From Zoogloea sp021286885 (lineage in GTDB: Bacteria; Pseudomonadota; Gammaproteobacteria; Burkholderiales; Rhodocyclaceae): a DNA stretch of 64,000 nt. A program made the translations under genes and the position numbers. The notes beneath the pieces were generated by a model. The model ran no database searches. It was given only the letters and a program-made list of their open reading frames with translations, and was not told the origin of the DNA. The stretch is from the NCBI RefSeq assembly GCF_041915215.1, contig NZ_JAYSBV010000004.1; one strand, 5' to 3'. Positions within the stretch are counted from its first letter, which is position 1. Each line of letters starts with the position of its first letter. Of the stretch, positions 1 through 6,998 are shown in pieces.

Positions 1-48
1 CATCATGCGTTGCAGCACTGTCGCCTTCAGCTCTTTGGAATATCTCAC
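1..48 (-). CDS. IS3-family transposase OrfA, N-terminal fragment
   Basis: A GTG start at 46-48 has AGAGAGGA five to six bases upstream. The 16 visible codons read MRYSKELKATVLQRMM, the typical opening of IS3-group OrfA proteins, in which a helix-turn-helix follows. The remainder and OrfB lie outside the window. The product would bind the element's ends during transposition. The similarity is from memory of the family and the fragment is short. Confidence 0.6.
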   Translation of the reverse strand, partial: MRYSKELKATVLQRMM

Positions 49-117
49 TGCGTCCTCTCTTTACCCCAGGTTCAGGACCCGATTTTAGATCGGGATTGGA
101 GGACATCTATCTTGACA
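1..117 (-). mobile_element. Terminal part of an IS3-like insertion sequence (runs off the left edge)
   Basis: The minus strand carries the start of a transposase OrfA (1-48) preceded by about 70 bases of non-coding leader. The leader holds a perfect hairpin (CCCGAT, 5-base loop, ATCGGG, positions 79-95). The probable outer end begins TGTCAAGATAG on the minus strand at 117, where the reading frame of the adjacent porin stops resembling its family. Only one end is visible, so the inverted repeat pair and target duplication cannot be checked here. The IS3 assignment rests on the OrfA N-terminus. Confidence 0.6.
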
Positions 118-1823
118 TCTGGGGGGGTGGCCTTGGTCGTCAGCCGGTAGTCTCCTTCCAGGCTGGCGTTGAGCTGGTGGCCATCAAACGGGATGTTGCG
201 GTACTGGAAAGCCTGGGCGGTGTTGCCCACCGCGCTGACGGTGGAAATCCCCGGATAAAAAATCCCGTCCTGGGTGGCGATGAAGGTGCCGTGGCCGCCG
301 CCCATCTGCAAGTAACCGTACTGCCCGGTCAAGGGGTTGTAGGCCACGTAGCGGGTCTTGTTAGCGGTCTCGTAGTAGCGCAGCTTGCTGCGCAGGGTGA
401 GTTTGTCCACCGGCACCAAGGATAGGTTGAGATCGATCAGCTTGGTGTCAATGGCCGCTTCGGTGCTCTGCTGGCTGAGGGCCGCCGTGGTGTTCCAGTT
501 GCTGTAGGGGTAGATGAAGCTGAGCCCGGTGCCTCCATAGGCGGGCGGCAGATCGATGGCGCCACCATAGCCCGAGTTGGGGGTGGGTGCGATCAGCTTG
601 TCGTTCTGGCGCATCCGGGTAAGCGACACGGTGCCGCTCAGGTTGGCCCGGTAGAACTCGGGGAAGGCTCGGGCGAATTCGCCCTTCACGTTATAAGCTT
701 CGTTGTCCGGGGCCAGTGCAAATTGGCCGTACTTGAGATCCGATGCGGTGTTGGGCATCGCACCAAAGCTGAGGGCGGTACCCAGACTGCTCAGGTTGAA
801 GGGGTTTTCCCAAGTGAGGCTGCGGTTGGCATTGCGGAAGAAGGAAGCACCCACGCTCAAATTCACTTGGGTCAAATCATCCGCATACTCCAGGCCCGTT
901 ACCAAATCGTGGGTCTGGTAATCGATGGGCTCCACCAGCTGGGTCACGCTCCCGCTCACGATATTAGCCGGCGAGGGGAAAAGCGTATTCCCGGGGATGG
1001 TCAGCGGAAACCAAAAAGCACCGCTGGTCTGGCGAGTGCCGTCACGCTTCTCCAGGGAATAACTGGTGTAGCCTTTCCAGAAGTCATTCATGCGCCAATC
1101 AGCCCGCAGCGCAGCCTTCTTGCGCACCACTTCAAGGGTGGTTTCCGGGGCTTTGTTCACCGCATCGTTCAGGGCCGCCATGGCCACCGGGTCAGTGAAT
1201 GAGGTACCTGCCGGTGAGAAGCCCGCCGGCAGGCCCAGATGATCCGTACCCACGCCCTGCCAGATGGTACGGGCATTGGTATAGGTGTGCAGGATGGTGT
1301 CGTAGCTCAGACTCAGGCGAAAATCGTTGTAACGCCCGAAGTTCATCCCGTAATAAGCATCCCGGCGCCCTACCCCGCTGGCATAGATATTGAGGTAGCG
1401 CGCCTCCGAAGCTTTTTCTGCCTCGTAGCCAAGATAGTTCAGCAAGGGGCCGTTGCGCACATCCTTGTACTGGCGGAACTGGCTGGCCTTGTTGTTGCCC
1501 TCACCGCCCACAAAACCTGCCTCCAGCACCGTGCGATGGGTCCAGCCTTCGGTGGTGACGCTCGCCTCATCCTCCTCGCCAGTACGGTAGCGGGCGTAGT
1601 CGTACATGAAGCCGGCAGGCGTATGGGATACCGGAATACGGTACAGCCCCAGAGCGGCCGGATCATCACGCTCGGCACCCGCCCCCGGAGGATTCAGTAC
1701 GTTGCCATGGGTAATCGAGGCGCCCCCCGCCAGGGTATCTGCCCACACCGGAAAGGCGCCCAGGCCTGAGCCCAGACAGGCCAGGCTCAGCGCCAGAATT
1801 TTGGGACGAAACGGGATATTCAC
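72..1823 (-). CDS. mtrB: MtrB/PioB-family outer-membrane porin, 3' end replaced by IS sequence
   Basis: The protein is a beta-barrel of the decaheme-associated MtrB/PioB family. Such barrels sheath an MtrA-type cytochrome in the outer membrane to carry electrons between periplasm and cell exterior. A signal peptide is visible (basic start, hydrophobic ALSLACLGSGLGA, cleavage near VWA-DT). The rest shows alternating polar/aromatic strands such as ARYLNIYASGVGRRDAYYG. I prefer the GTG at 1823 because GGGGAG lies seven bases upstream; an in-frame GTG at 1838 is possible. Residues up to about 568 fit the family. The last 14 or so (ending SRSKIGS) are encoded by the IS end from 117 downward. At about 583 residues the protein lacks a substantial C-terminal part of a family that is usually 650-800 residues, so the barrel is probably not functional. 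Confidence 0.8.
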   Translation of the reverse strand: MNIPFRPKILALSLACLGSGLGAFPVWADTLAGGASITHGNVLNPPGAGAERDDPAALGLYRIPVSHTPAGFMYDYARYRTGEEDEASVTTEGWTHRTVLEAGFVGGEGNNKASQFRQYKDVRNGPLLNYLGYEAEKASEARYLNIYASGVGRRDAYYGMNFGRYNDFRLSLSYDTILHTYTNARTIWQGVGTDHLGLPAGFSPAGTSFTDPVAMAALNDAVNKAPETTLEVVRKKAALRADWRMNDFWKGYTSYSLEKRDGTRQTSGAFWFPLTIPGNTLFPSPANIVSGSVTQLVEPIDYQTHDLVTGLEYADDLTQVNLSVGASFFRNANRSLTWENPFNLSSLGTALSFGAMPNTASDLKYGQFALAPDNEAYNVKGEFARAFPEFYRANLSGTVSLTRMRQNDKLIAPTPNSGYGGAIDLPPAYGGTGLSFIYPYSNWNTTAALSQQSTEAAIDTKLIDLNLSLVPVDKLTLRSKLRYYETANKTRYVAYNPLTGQYGYLQMGGGHGTFIATQDGIFYPGISTVSAVGNTAQAFQYRNIPFDGHQLNASLEGDYRLTTKATPPDVKIDVLQSRSKIGS

Positions 1824-1952
1824 TGGATATCTCCCCACTCACTAGACGAAATTCGGGCGCAAAAGGAGCCCTACCCCGCGCAGGGGCATAATTCAGGAGG
1901 AACCTGGTTTCATCCCGGAGTAGGCATCAGCTCCGGAGCCCAGGCATGAAAA

Positions 1953-2020
1953 CCGTGCCCGTCCGTTTTCGTGTCTGGCCTATTTCCAGCCAAGAAAACA
2001 CGAGAAGAGAAAGGGCACGG
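1953..2020 (-). repeat. Long imperfect hairpin between mtrA and mtrB
   Basis: CCGTGCCC (1953-1960) pairs with GGGCACGG (2013-2020). Inside it, TTTTCGTGT (1966-1974) pairs with ACACGAGAA (1998-2006) and TGGC (1976-1979) with GCCA (1989-1992). The structure begins nine bases after the mtrA stop codon in the transcribed direction. It has no U-tract, so it may stabilise the cytochrome message or limit read-through into mtrB rather than terminate. Confidence 0.55.
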
Positions 2021-2028
2021 TGGCTGGC

Positions 2029-2985
2029 TTAACGGTGCATGCGCGGACCGCTCGGGCTATTACTGCCGTGAACCTGGCTGTGACAGTTCTGACAGCTCTG
2101 GGCCTGCACCCGCTCGTTGATCCATTCCACATTGCCCTTGGGCAACTGGCCAGACACATGAAGCTGGGATGCGTGGTGGGGCGCCATGTGACATTGCTGA
2201 CACAGGAAAGGACGGGCCGTCACCAGCAGTTTGTCGTGATTCGAACCGTGGGGCTTGTGGCAATTCAGGCAGTTTTCACGCACCGGGGCGTGTTCCCACA
2301 GGAAGGGGCCGCGCTTTTCGGCGTGACAGGTGTAGCACAGGGCATTGACCGAATCCCCCTTGAGCATGGATTGGGTGGAGGAACCATGGGGGTTATGGCA
2401 ATCCACACAACTCATTTTCCCTTCTGGCAGAGGCATATGGGAACGCTTGTGGAAGTCTGCCTTCTGCTGCTGGTGACATTTGGTGCACACCTCGGTCACA
2501 CTCTGCTTGGAAAGCAAGCCACTGGCCGAAATCTTGGCCATGGGGTTATGACAGTCACTACAGGCCAGCTGCTGGGCATTGTGAGTGGAGCTGTGCCAGT
2601 GGATGCGCTGACCGCCCTTATGGCATTGCAAGCACTGACCGTTCTGCTTGTCGATCGGGGTGCCCCATTCGCGGGTGAAGCCAATGATGGCCTTGCGGTC
2701 GGACGCATTTTCCACATGGCGCGACCCGGGCCCGTGACAGGCCTCGCAGACCTTGCCTTCCAGCTCGTTGCGCGGGTTCAGACGAAAATTCTTGGCGTGC
2801 AGGGTATGGCCAAAGTTGGCGTTCTCCTTGGTGTGACACTGCTTGCAAACCTTTTCGCCCACATATGTAGCCTGAGGGCTGGCAGCCTGAGGCGCGTCAG
2901 CCGCCCACCCAAGGCCGATGCACATCAGATACATCAGCCCTGCGAACAGGCCTGACCCCATTTTTTTCAGCAACCGGGAACTCAT
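2029..2985 (-). CDS. mtrA: DmsE/MtrA-family decaheme c-type cytochrome
   Basis: This is a periplasmic multiheme cytochrome that passes electrons through an MtrB-type porin, as in MtrA, MtoA and PioA. Ten CXXCH haem-binding motifs are present: CKQCH, CEACH, CLQCH, CSDCH, CTKCH, CVDCH, CYTCH, CLNCH, CQQCH and CQNCH, spread from about residue 47 to 302. The N-terminus is a Sec signal peptide (LFAGLMYLMCIGLGWA then A-DAP). The ATG at 2985 has TGGAG just upstream; a GTG at 2994 is in frame. At 318 residues it has the normal length of the family. It lies 205 bases upstream of mtrB in the same direction, so the two are presumably co-transcribed. No outer-surface MtrC/OmcA-type cytochrome is visible in the window. 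Whether it serves iron oxidation or metal reduction cannot be told from sequence. Confidence 0.93.
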   Translation of the reverse strand: MSSRLLKKMGSGLFAGLMYLMCIGLGWAADAPQAASPQATYVGEKVCKQCHTKENANFGHTLHAKNFRLNPRNELEGKVCEACHGPGSRHVENASDRKAIIGFTREWGTPIDKQNGQCLQCHKGGQRIHWHSSTHNAQQLACSDCHNPMAKISASGLLSKQSVTEVCTKCHQQQKADFHKRSHMPLPEGKMSCVDCHNPHGSSTQSMLKGDSVNALCYTCHAEKRGPFLWEHAPVRENCLNCHKPHGSNHDKLLVTARPFLCQQCHMAPHHASQLHVSGQLPKGNVEWINERVQAQSCQNCHSQVHGSNSPSGPRMHR

Positions 2986-3147
2986 CCGCTCCACCCCCTA
3001 TCTAATCCAAAAGCATCAAATAAATGCAGCACAACCCCGAAAAACTGTAAAAGACTAAAAAAACGCCTGTCACATCACACCAAACCAAGCATCTCGCATT
3101 AGTTTGATGACATAATCATCGAACGATTACATGCTCAATGAGCACGC

Positions 3148-3179
3148 AAAAAACCGTCGGCACGCAAGAGGCCGCCGAC
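3148..3179 (-). terminator. Intrinsic terminator downstream of the HxlR gene
   Basis: On the minus strand GTCGGC (from 3179), a 12-base loop, GCCGAC and GG are followed by six T residues (3153-3148). It lies about 215 bases beyond the HxlR stop and would isolate the mtrAB transcript. The rest of 2986-3393 holds no convincing gene. It is AT-rich near mtrA and must contain the mtrA promoter, which I could not place. Confidence 0.55.
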
Positions 3180-3393
3180 ATGCAGAATCTTGATGGGCGA
3201 TTTCAGCAAACAGCACAAACGCAAATTCACCCGCCCACGAGGAATCCTCCAGCCAAGTGGAAATATCTGCATCACCAATACGAGCGAAGCAGATTCAGAG
3301 AGCCAACGCTTGGTTGGTCAAAATTTTTTACGCGCTAGAAAAGCTGCGCTGGCAAAAAAATCAGGCCACAAACACATGGGGCTCGATCAAGAC

Positions 3394-3846
3394 TCAGCCG
3401 CGCAAGCTCCGGCGAGGGGCAGCATCTTCACTCACACCGCAGCGATAAACACGCACAGCAGACTCCCGAGCCTCCAAAACAGCGGGTACTTTAGCCGGGG
3501 TCACATCCGGCACAGGAGGCTTGTCCATTTCCTTGCCAAGCAATTCGAGCTTGGAGACAACCTCCCGTAGCGACTGACCGTAAGGCGTCAGTTCGTACTC
3601 AACGCGAGGCGGTACTTCGGCGTACGCAGTGCGAGATAACAGACCAATTTCGGTGAGATTACGCAGCTTGTCAGACAACGTTTTCCGACTAATCCCCGGG
3701 ATCGTGCGCAATAAATTACTGAAGCGCTGATTACCCGAAAAAAACTGCTTGAGAATGAATAGTGTATATTTTCCTTCCAGGAGGCTAATCGCCGCCCGCA
3801 AATAACACTTGGATTCACTCGCATTGTTATCACAAGAACTCGGCAT
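3394..3846 (-). CDS. HxlR-family winged-helix transcriptional regulator
   Basis: The 150-residue protein has the HxlR layout: an N-terminal cysteine region (CDNN...SKC) followed by LLEGKYTLFILKQF, the winged helix with RFSNLLRTIPGISRKTLSDKLRNL as recognition segment, and a wing ending VEYELTPYG. Members of the family (YodB, HypR, QorR) are dimeric repressors or activators, often sensing electrophiles or oxidants through cysteines. The ATG at 3846 is chosen because the upstream TTG (3888) lies inside a palindrome that looks like an operator. It sits between mtrA and the antiporter gene, all on the minus strand. Its targets are unknown; self-regulation is likely. Confidence 0.85.
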   Translation of the reverse strand: MPSSCDNNASESKCYLRAAISLLEGKYTLFILKQFFSGNQRFSNLLRTIPGISRKTLSDKLRNLTEIGLLSRTAYAEVPPRVEYELTPYGQSLREVVSKLELLGKEMDKPPVPDVTPAKVPAVLEARESAVRVYRCGVSEDAAPRRSLRG

Positions 3847-3876
3847 CTCTGACCCCGTATTAACAAATATAGACAA

Positions 3877-3901
3877 AATAAAACACAACCTGTGTTTTAT
3901 T
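3877..3901 (-). promoter_or_regulatory. 25-bp perfect palindrome, probable operator of the HxlR gene
   Basis: AATAAAACACA (3877-3887) and TGTGTTTTATT (3891-3901) are perfect 11-base inverted arms around a 3-base centre. The palindrome lies 30-55 bases before the regulator's ATG, where a repressor would cover the promoter. HxlR proteins bind such dyads as dimers, so autoregulation is the simplest reading. Confidence 0.6.
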
Positions 3902-3957
3902 CACTTACATTTTCGCACAACCCAGACCCACCAACAAGTGAACCACCACACAAATTA

Positions 3958-3987
3958 GCCGGCGCACACGGGTCTTTTAGCGCCGGC
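3958..3987 (-). terminator. Possible terminator of the antiporter operon
   Basis: Perfect 8-base arms GCCGGCGC and GCGCCGGC enclose a 14-base loop, starting about 30 bases past the antiporter stop codon. The following bases on the minus strand (TAATTTG) make only a weak U-tract, so termination may be partial. Confidence 0.4.
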
Positions 3988-4016
3988 CAATTTGCGTTTT
4001 TCACGATTTAAAAGCG

Positions 4017-5321
4017 CTAGTCAGTCATCCCGACCGGTTTCAATTCACCTTCCACAATCGGGCTAACCGGCGTAGAAGCGCTCAACTGCTTTCTTCCCAA
4101 GGATCGATTGAACAGAGGCATGGCCGCAGCAGTCGTCAGCACGGCCACAATCACCAGCATCGAAAAAACATTACTGTTAATAATCCCGTTAGAAATTCCA
4201 ATATTGGCAAAAATGAGGAGCATCAGGCCTCGGGCATTGAACAGGGCGCCAATCGCGGACGACTCCTTCCAGCTAAAACCAATCCCCTTCATGGCGATCG
4301 TGCAAAAACCGTACTTGGTCAGGAAGGATGCGAACAGCACCAGCACGAAGGGTACAAACAGCTCCGGCGAGAAAACCGCCCCAATATTGGTGTTGAGGCC
4401 CGAGTTGGCAAAGAAGATGGGCAGGAAGAACACCACCACGAACTGATACATGTGGGAGCGGACTTCGTTCAGCAGCCGATGGGAACGGGGCATGCTGACA
4501 CCCAGCACAAAACCACCAAACACCGAGTAGATGCCAATCTTGTCCGTCACCCAGATGGCTGCCAGCAGCAGCACCAGCACGAAGGCAAACTCTTCCTGGA
4601 GCAGCACACCCCGGCTCTCCACCTTGCGGGCCACAATCGCCAGTAGCGGGCGCACCACATAAAAGCAGACCACAAAGAACGCCAACGCACCGAGGATGGG
4701 GGTGAAGCCGCTACTCAGGGGTTCGGCCTTGGCCACCGCCACAATCAGGGCCAGCAGACACCAGGCAAGCGCATCATCGATACTGGCGGCCAGCATGGCC
4801 AGCGTGCCCATGGGGCTGGAGGCCATGCGGTTTTCTTCCAGAATCCGGGCCAGCATCGGAAAAGCCGTGATGGCCAGTGCGGAGCCCAGGTAAAACGCAA
4901 ACTCCCAGATACCCACATGGCGCTCGCCGGTAGCCAGGACTTCGTAGTAGGCGTAACCACAGGCGCCACCAATGATGATGGACGGAATGATGCCGGTCAG
5001 TGACAGCACGGCCGCACTGCGCATGGACTTGCCGGTGAACATCTTCAGATCCAGCTCGCAGCCCACCAGGAACATATAAGCAGCCAGCCCAATTTGACTG
5101 AGCAGGAACATGGCATTTTTGACTTCGGGGCCAAAGGTTGCGACAGACCATTCGGGCGCCAGGGCTCCAATCAAGGAGGGCCCCAGAACGACGCCGGACA
5201 CCATCTCCCCCACCACCTTAGGCTGGCCTAAAAACTGGATGAGGCGGCCACAGGTATGGGCCACGGTCAGCACCACGCATAGCGCGAATATGATGTGCAG
5301 AAAAGCTTCCAACTGATTCAT
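4017..5321 (-). CDS. CPA2-family cation:proton antiporter (KefB/NapA-like)
   Basis: This is an inner-membrane Na+/H+ or K+/H+ exchanger with about 12-13 hydrophobic segments over 434 residues. Family marks include GEMVSGVVLGPSLIG near residue 38, FLVGCELD, and AASIDDALAW with the paired aspartates of the transport site. The ATG at 5321 has AGGAG nine bases upstream. There is no C-terminal RCK/TrkA-N domain, so it resembles NapA-type exchangers more than full KefB/KefC. It is the last gene of the minus-strand cluster that begins with the TusA-like gene, 61 bases after its predecessor. In that context it may restore pH or ion balance or help export a charged product; this is inference. Confidence 0.88.
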   Translation of the reverse strand: MNQLEAFLHIIFALCVVLTVAHTCGRLIQFLGQPKVVGEMVSGVVLGPSLIGALAPEWSVATFGPEVKNAMFLLSQIGLAAYMFLVGCELDLKMFTGKSMRSAAVLSLTGIIPSIIIGGACGYAYYEVLATGERHVGIWEFAFYLGSALAITAFPMLARILEENRMASSPMGTLAMLAASIDDALAWCLLALIVAVAKAEPLSSGFTPILGALAFFVVCFYVVRPLLAIVARKVESRGVLLQEEFAFVLVLLLAAIWVTDKIGIYSVFGGFVLGVSMPRSHRLLNEVRSHMYQFVVVFFLPIFFANSGLNTNIGAVFSPELFVPFVLVLFASFLTKYGFCTIAMKGIGFSWKESSAIGALFNARGLMLLIFANIGISNGIINSNVFSMLVIVAVLTTAAAMPLFNRSLGRKQLSASTPVSPIVEGELKPVGMTD

Positions 5322-5382
5322 CTGCGTTCTCCTGCTAAGGGTAAGGGTTTCATTTAGTCGGGGTGAAAATCGGGATAGGTGT

Positions 5383-6294
5383 TCAAACCTTCACCAACTG
5401 CACGGGCGGGAGCTGCTTCACATCAAACTTGATGGTGACCTGGCGAATCTTGCCGCGCACCCGCTCCATCACGTTGCTGCCCCGCAGACCGCTCATGGGA
5501 ATGCCGTTTTTGGTGACACCATGGGCTTCCCACTGGATGCGGATGGTTTCGGTGTCCCCCTCCACCTGCACCGGGGTGATGTCGATTTCGTCAAACTGAT
5601 CGCCCAGCTCCTGAAAGAAGCGCTCCAGCGCCTTGATGCCCTTCACGGGGCCGGTGGCAAAGGGGTCGATAAACACGATGTCGTCATGGAACAGCCGGAA
5701 GAAATCCGTCATGTTCTCGTCTTTGAGCAAACCGAAGTAGTAATCGGCAAAAGCTTGGGCCGGCATGCTGCGCAGACGGCGGATATGGCGGATGCGCCCC
5801 ACGATGAAGGCCGTGTCAGCGAGCAGGATCAGGCCAAAGGGCACAAACAGCAGAGCCACTTCTTCGTCGGCCGTCGGCTTGATGGCCATCTGGATCAGTA
5901 CCAGCAGGATCAGGCCGATATTGTTGTAGCCCACGAAGGGCACATAACGGAAATGACTGCGCCAGCCCATGCGCCCCCGGGTCATGAGGTAGAGCAGCAC
6001 CACCGAGTTGAATGCAATCAATAGCGCCAACCACTGGGAGTAGCCCAGCCAGGCCATGACGCCCGTGGTGTCAAAGAAAGGCAGCCCCATGTGCTGGGTG
6101 AGCACGGCACCGCTGACCAGGGTCAGCGTGAGGCCTCCCATGATGAACACGCACTTGAGGATGTAGACCGTGTTCATGATGTCCAGCACCACCTGCAGGT
6201 GGCTTGCGCGGTTCATCCGGTTGCCCCAGAAAGGCAGGGTCACGGCGGTGCCAAACCATACACAGGCACCAAACACGTGCAGAAACGTCAGCAT
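5383..6294 (-). CDS. DUF2269-like membrane domain fused to an NTF2/SnoaL-like domain
   Basis: Residues 1 to about 165 form four or five membrane helices beginning FLHVFGACVWFGTAVTLPFW, resembling DUF2269-type inner-membrane proteins with a conserved histidine in the first helix. After a basic linker (RIRHIRRLRS) a soluble domain follows from about residue 185: LLKDENMTDFFRLFHDDIVFIDPFATGPVKG. This is the start of the cone-shaped NTF2/SnoaL fold, which often binds small hydrophobic ligands. The fusion is unusual to me and I know no tested function. The gene overlaps the methyltransferase stop by seven bases, so translation is coupled, and 61 bases separate it from the antiporter gene. A role in binding or moving a lipophilic intermediate at the membrane is a guess. 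Confidence 0.6.
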   Translation of the reverse strand: MLTFLHVFGACVWFGTAVTLPFWGNRMNRASHLQVVLDIMNTVYILKCVFIMGGLTLTLVSGAVLTQHMGLPFFDTTGVMAWLGYSQWLALLIAFNSVVLLYLMTRGRMGWRSHFRYVPFVGYNNIGLILLVLIQMAIKPTADEEVALLFVPFGLILLADTAFIVGRIRHIRRLRSMPAQAFADYYFGLLKDENMTDFFRLFHDDIVFIDPFATGPVKGIKALERFFQELGDQFDEIDITPVQVEGDTETIRIQWEAHGVTKNGIPMSGLRGSNVMERVRGKIRQVTIKFDVKQLPPVQLVKV

Positions 6295-6983
6295 GGAACA
6301 GACTCCAGAATTTGAGAACCTGCAGGACGCTGGGCCGAAACGGCACTCAGCATTCCCCCCAGGTGATGGGTGATCTGCGCAGCTTCGAGGCCGGCCTCGG
6401 CGAACAGGGCGAGCAATTGCTCATGCCCCAGCGCCCGGGCATTGCTGGACCAGGTGAGCAAAATGGCGGCAGATGAGGGCGGAATCCGGTGGGCACGGAT
6501 GAAATCCAGCACCGCGTCCCGGCGAAACGAGGGATTGGGGAGGTAAAACGAGATGAGCCCGCCGGGCTTTACCAGACGGAGGGCTTCCTGCAGCAGAGCC
6601 ATGGGCTCCTTGACCACGTTGAGCAGGGAGGCACCGATGACCGCATCAAAACTATCCGGGGCCAAGCCACTGGCACATGCATCCCCCTGGTGGATGCTGA
6701 TGGGGAGGTCGTGCAAGGCCGCCAGGTCACGCACACGATCCACCATGGAGGCAGATCGATCCAGGGCGCTGACCTGCAGGTCGCGCCGGGCCAGCTCCAG
6801 CGCCAGAGCGCCGGGGCCGCAGCCCAGTTCGAGTACCTGGGTTCCAGAAGGGAGACGCAGCCCATTCAACCAGTCAAACAGCCCATCCCGATACCAGGGA
6901 TCATGGGCGATCCGCTCGAACAGTCGGGCCGGGCTCAGCAACAGCAAGCCCGCCAGGCTTACACGATGCAACCAAGTACGCAT
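6288..6983 (-). CDS. Class I SAM-dependent methyltransferase
   Basis: The 231-residue protein carries motif I VLELGCGPGALALEL (about residues 50-64), the acidic post-I residue in VSALDRSASM, motif II DSFDAVIGASLLNVV and motif III LRLVKPGGLISFY, typical of UbiE/Methyltransf_11 enzymes. It should transfer a methyl group from S-adenosylmethionine to a small molecule; the substrate is not predictable. The first 20 residues are hydrophobic (VSLAGLLLLSPARLF) and could attach it to the membrane. It starts 15 bases after the ligase gene and overlaps the next start, so it is inside the operon. Confidence 0.85.
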   Translation of the reverse strand: MRTWLHRVSLAGLLLLSPARLFERIAHDPWYRDGLFDWLNGLRLPSGTQVLELGCGPGALALELARRDLQVSALDRSASMVDRVRDLAALHDLPISIHQGDACASGLAPDSFDAVIGASLLNVVKEPMALLQEALRLVKPGGLISFYLPNPSFRRDAVLDFIRAHRIPPSSAAILLTWSSNARALGHEQLLALFAEAGLEAAQITHHLGGMLSAVSAQRPAGSQILESVPC

Positions 6984-6998
6984 GGCGGGCGATCCTGC

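Noticed and set aside
3138..3570. Overlapping short plus-strand frames between mtrA and the HxlR gene
   Set aside because: They overlap a terminator and the HxlR gene and lack coding character; no ribosome-binding sites.
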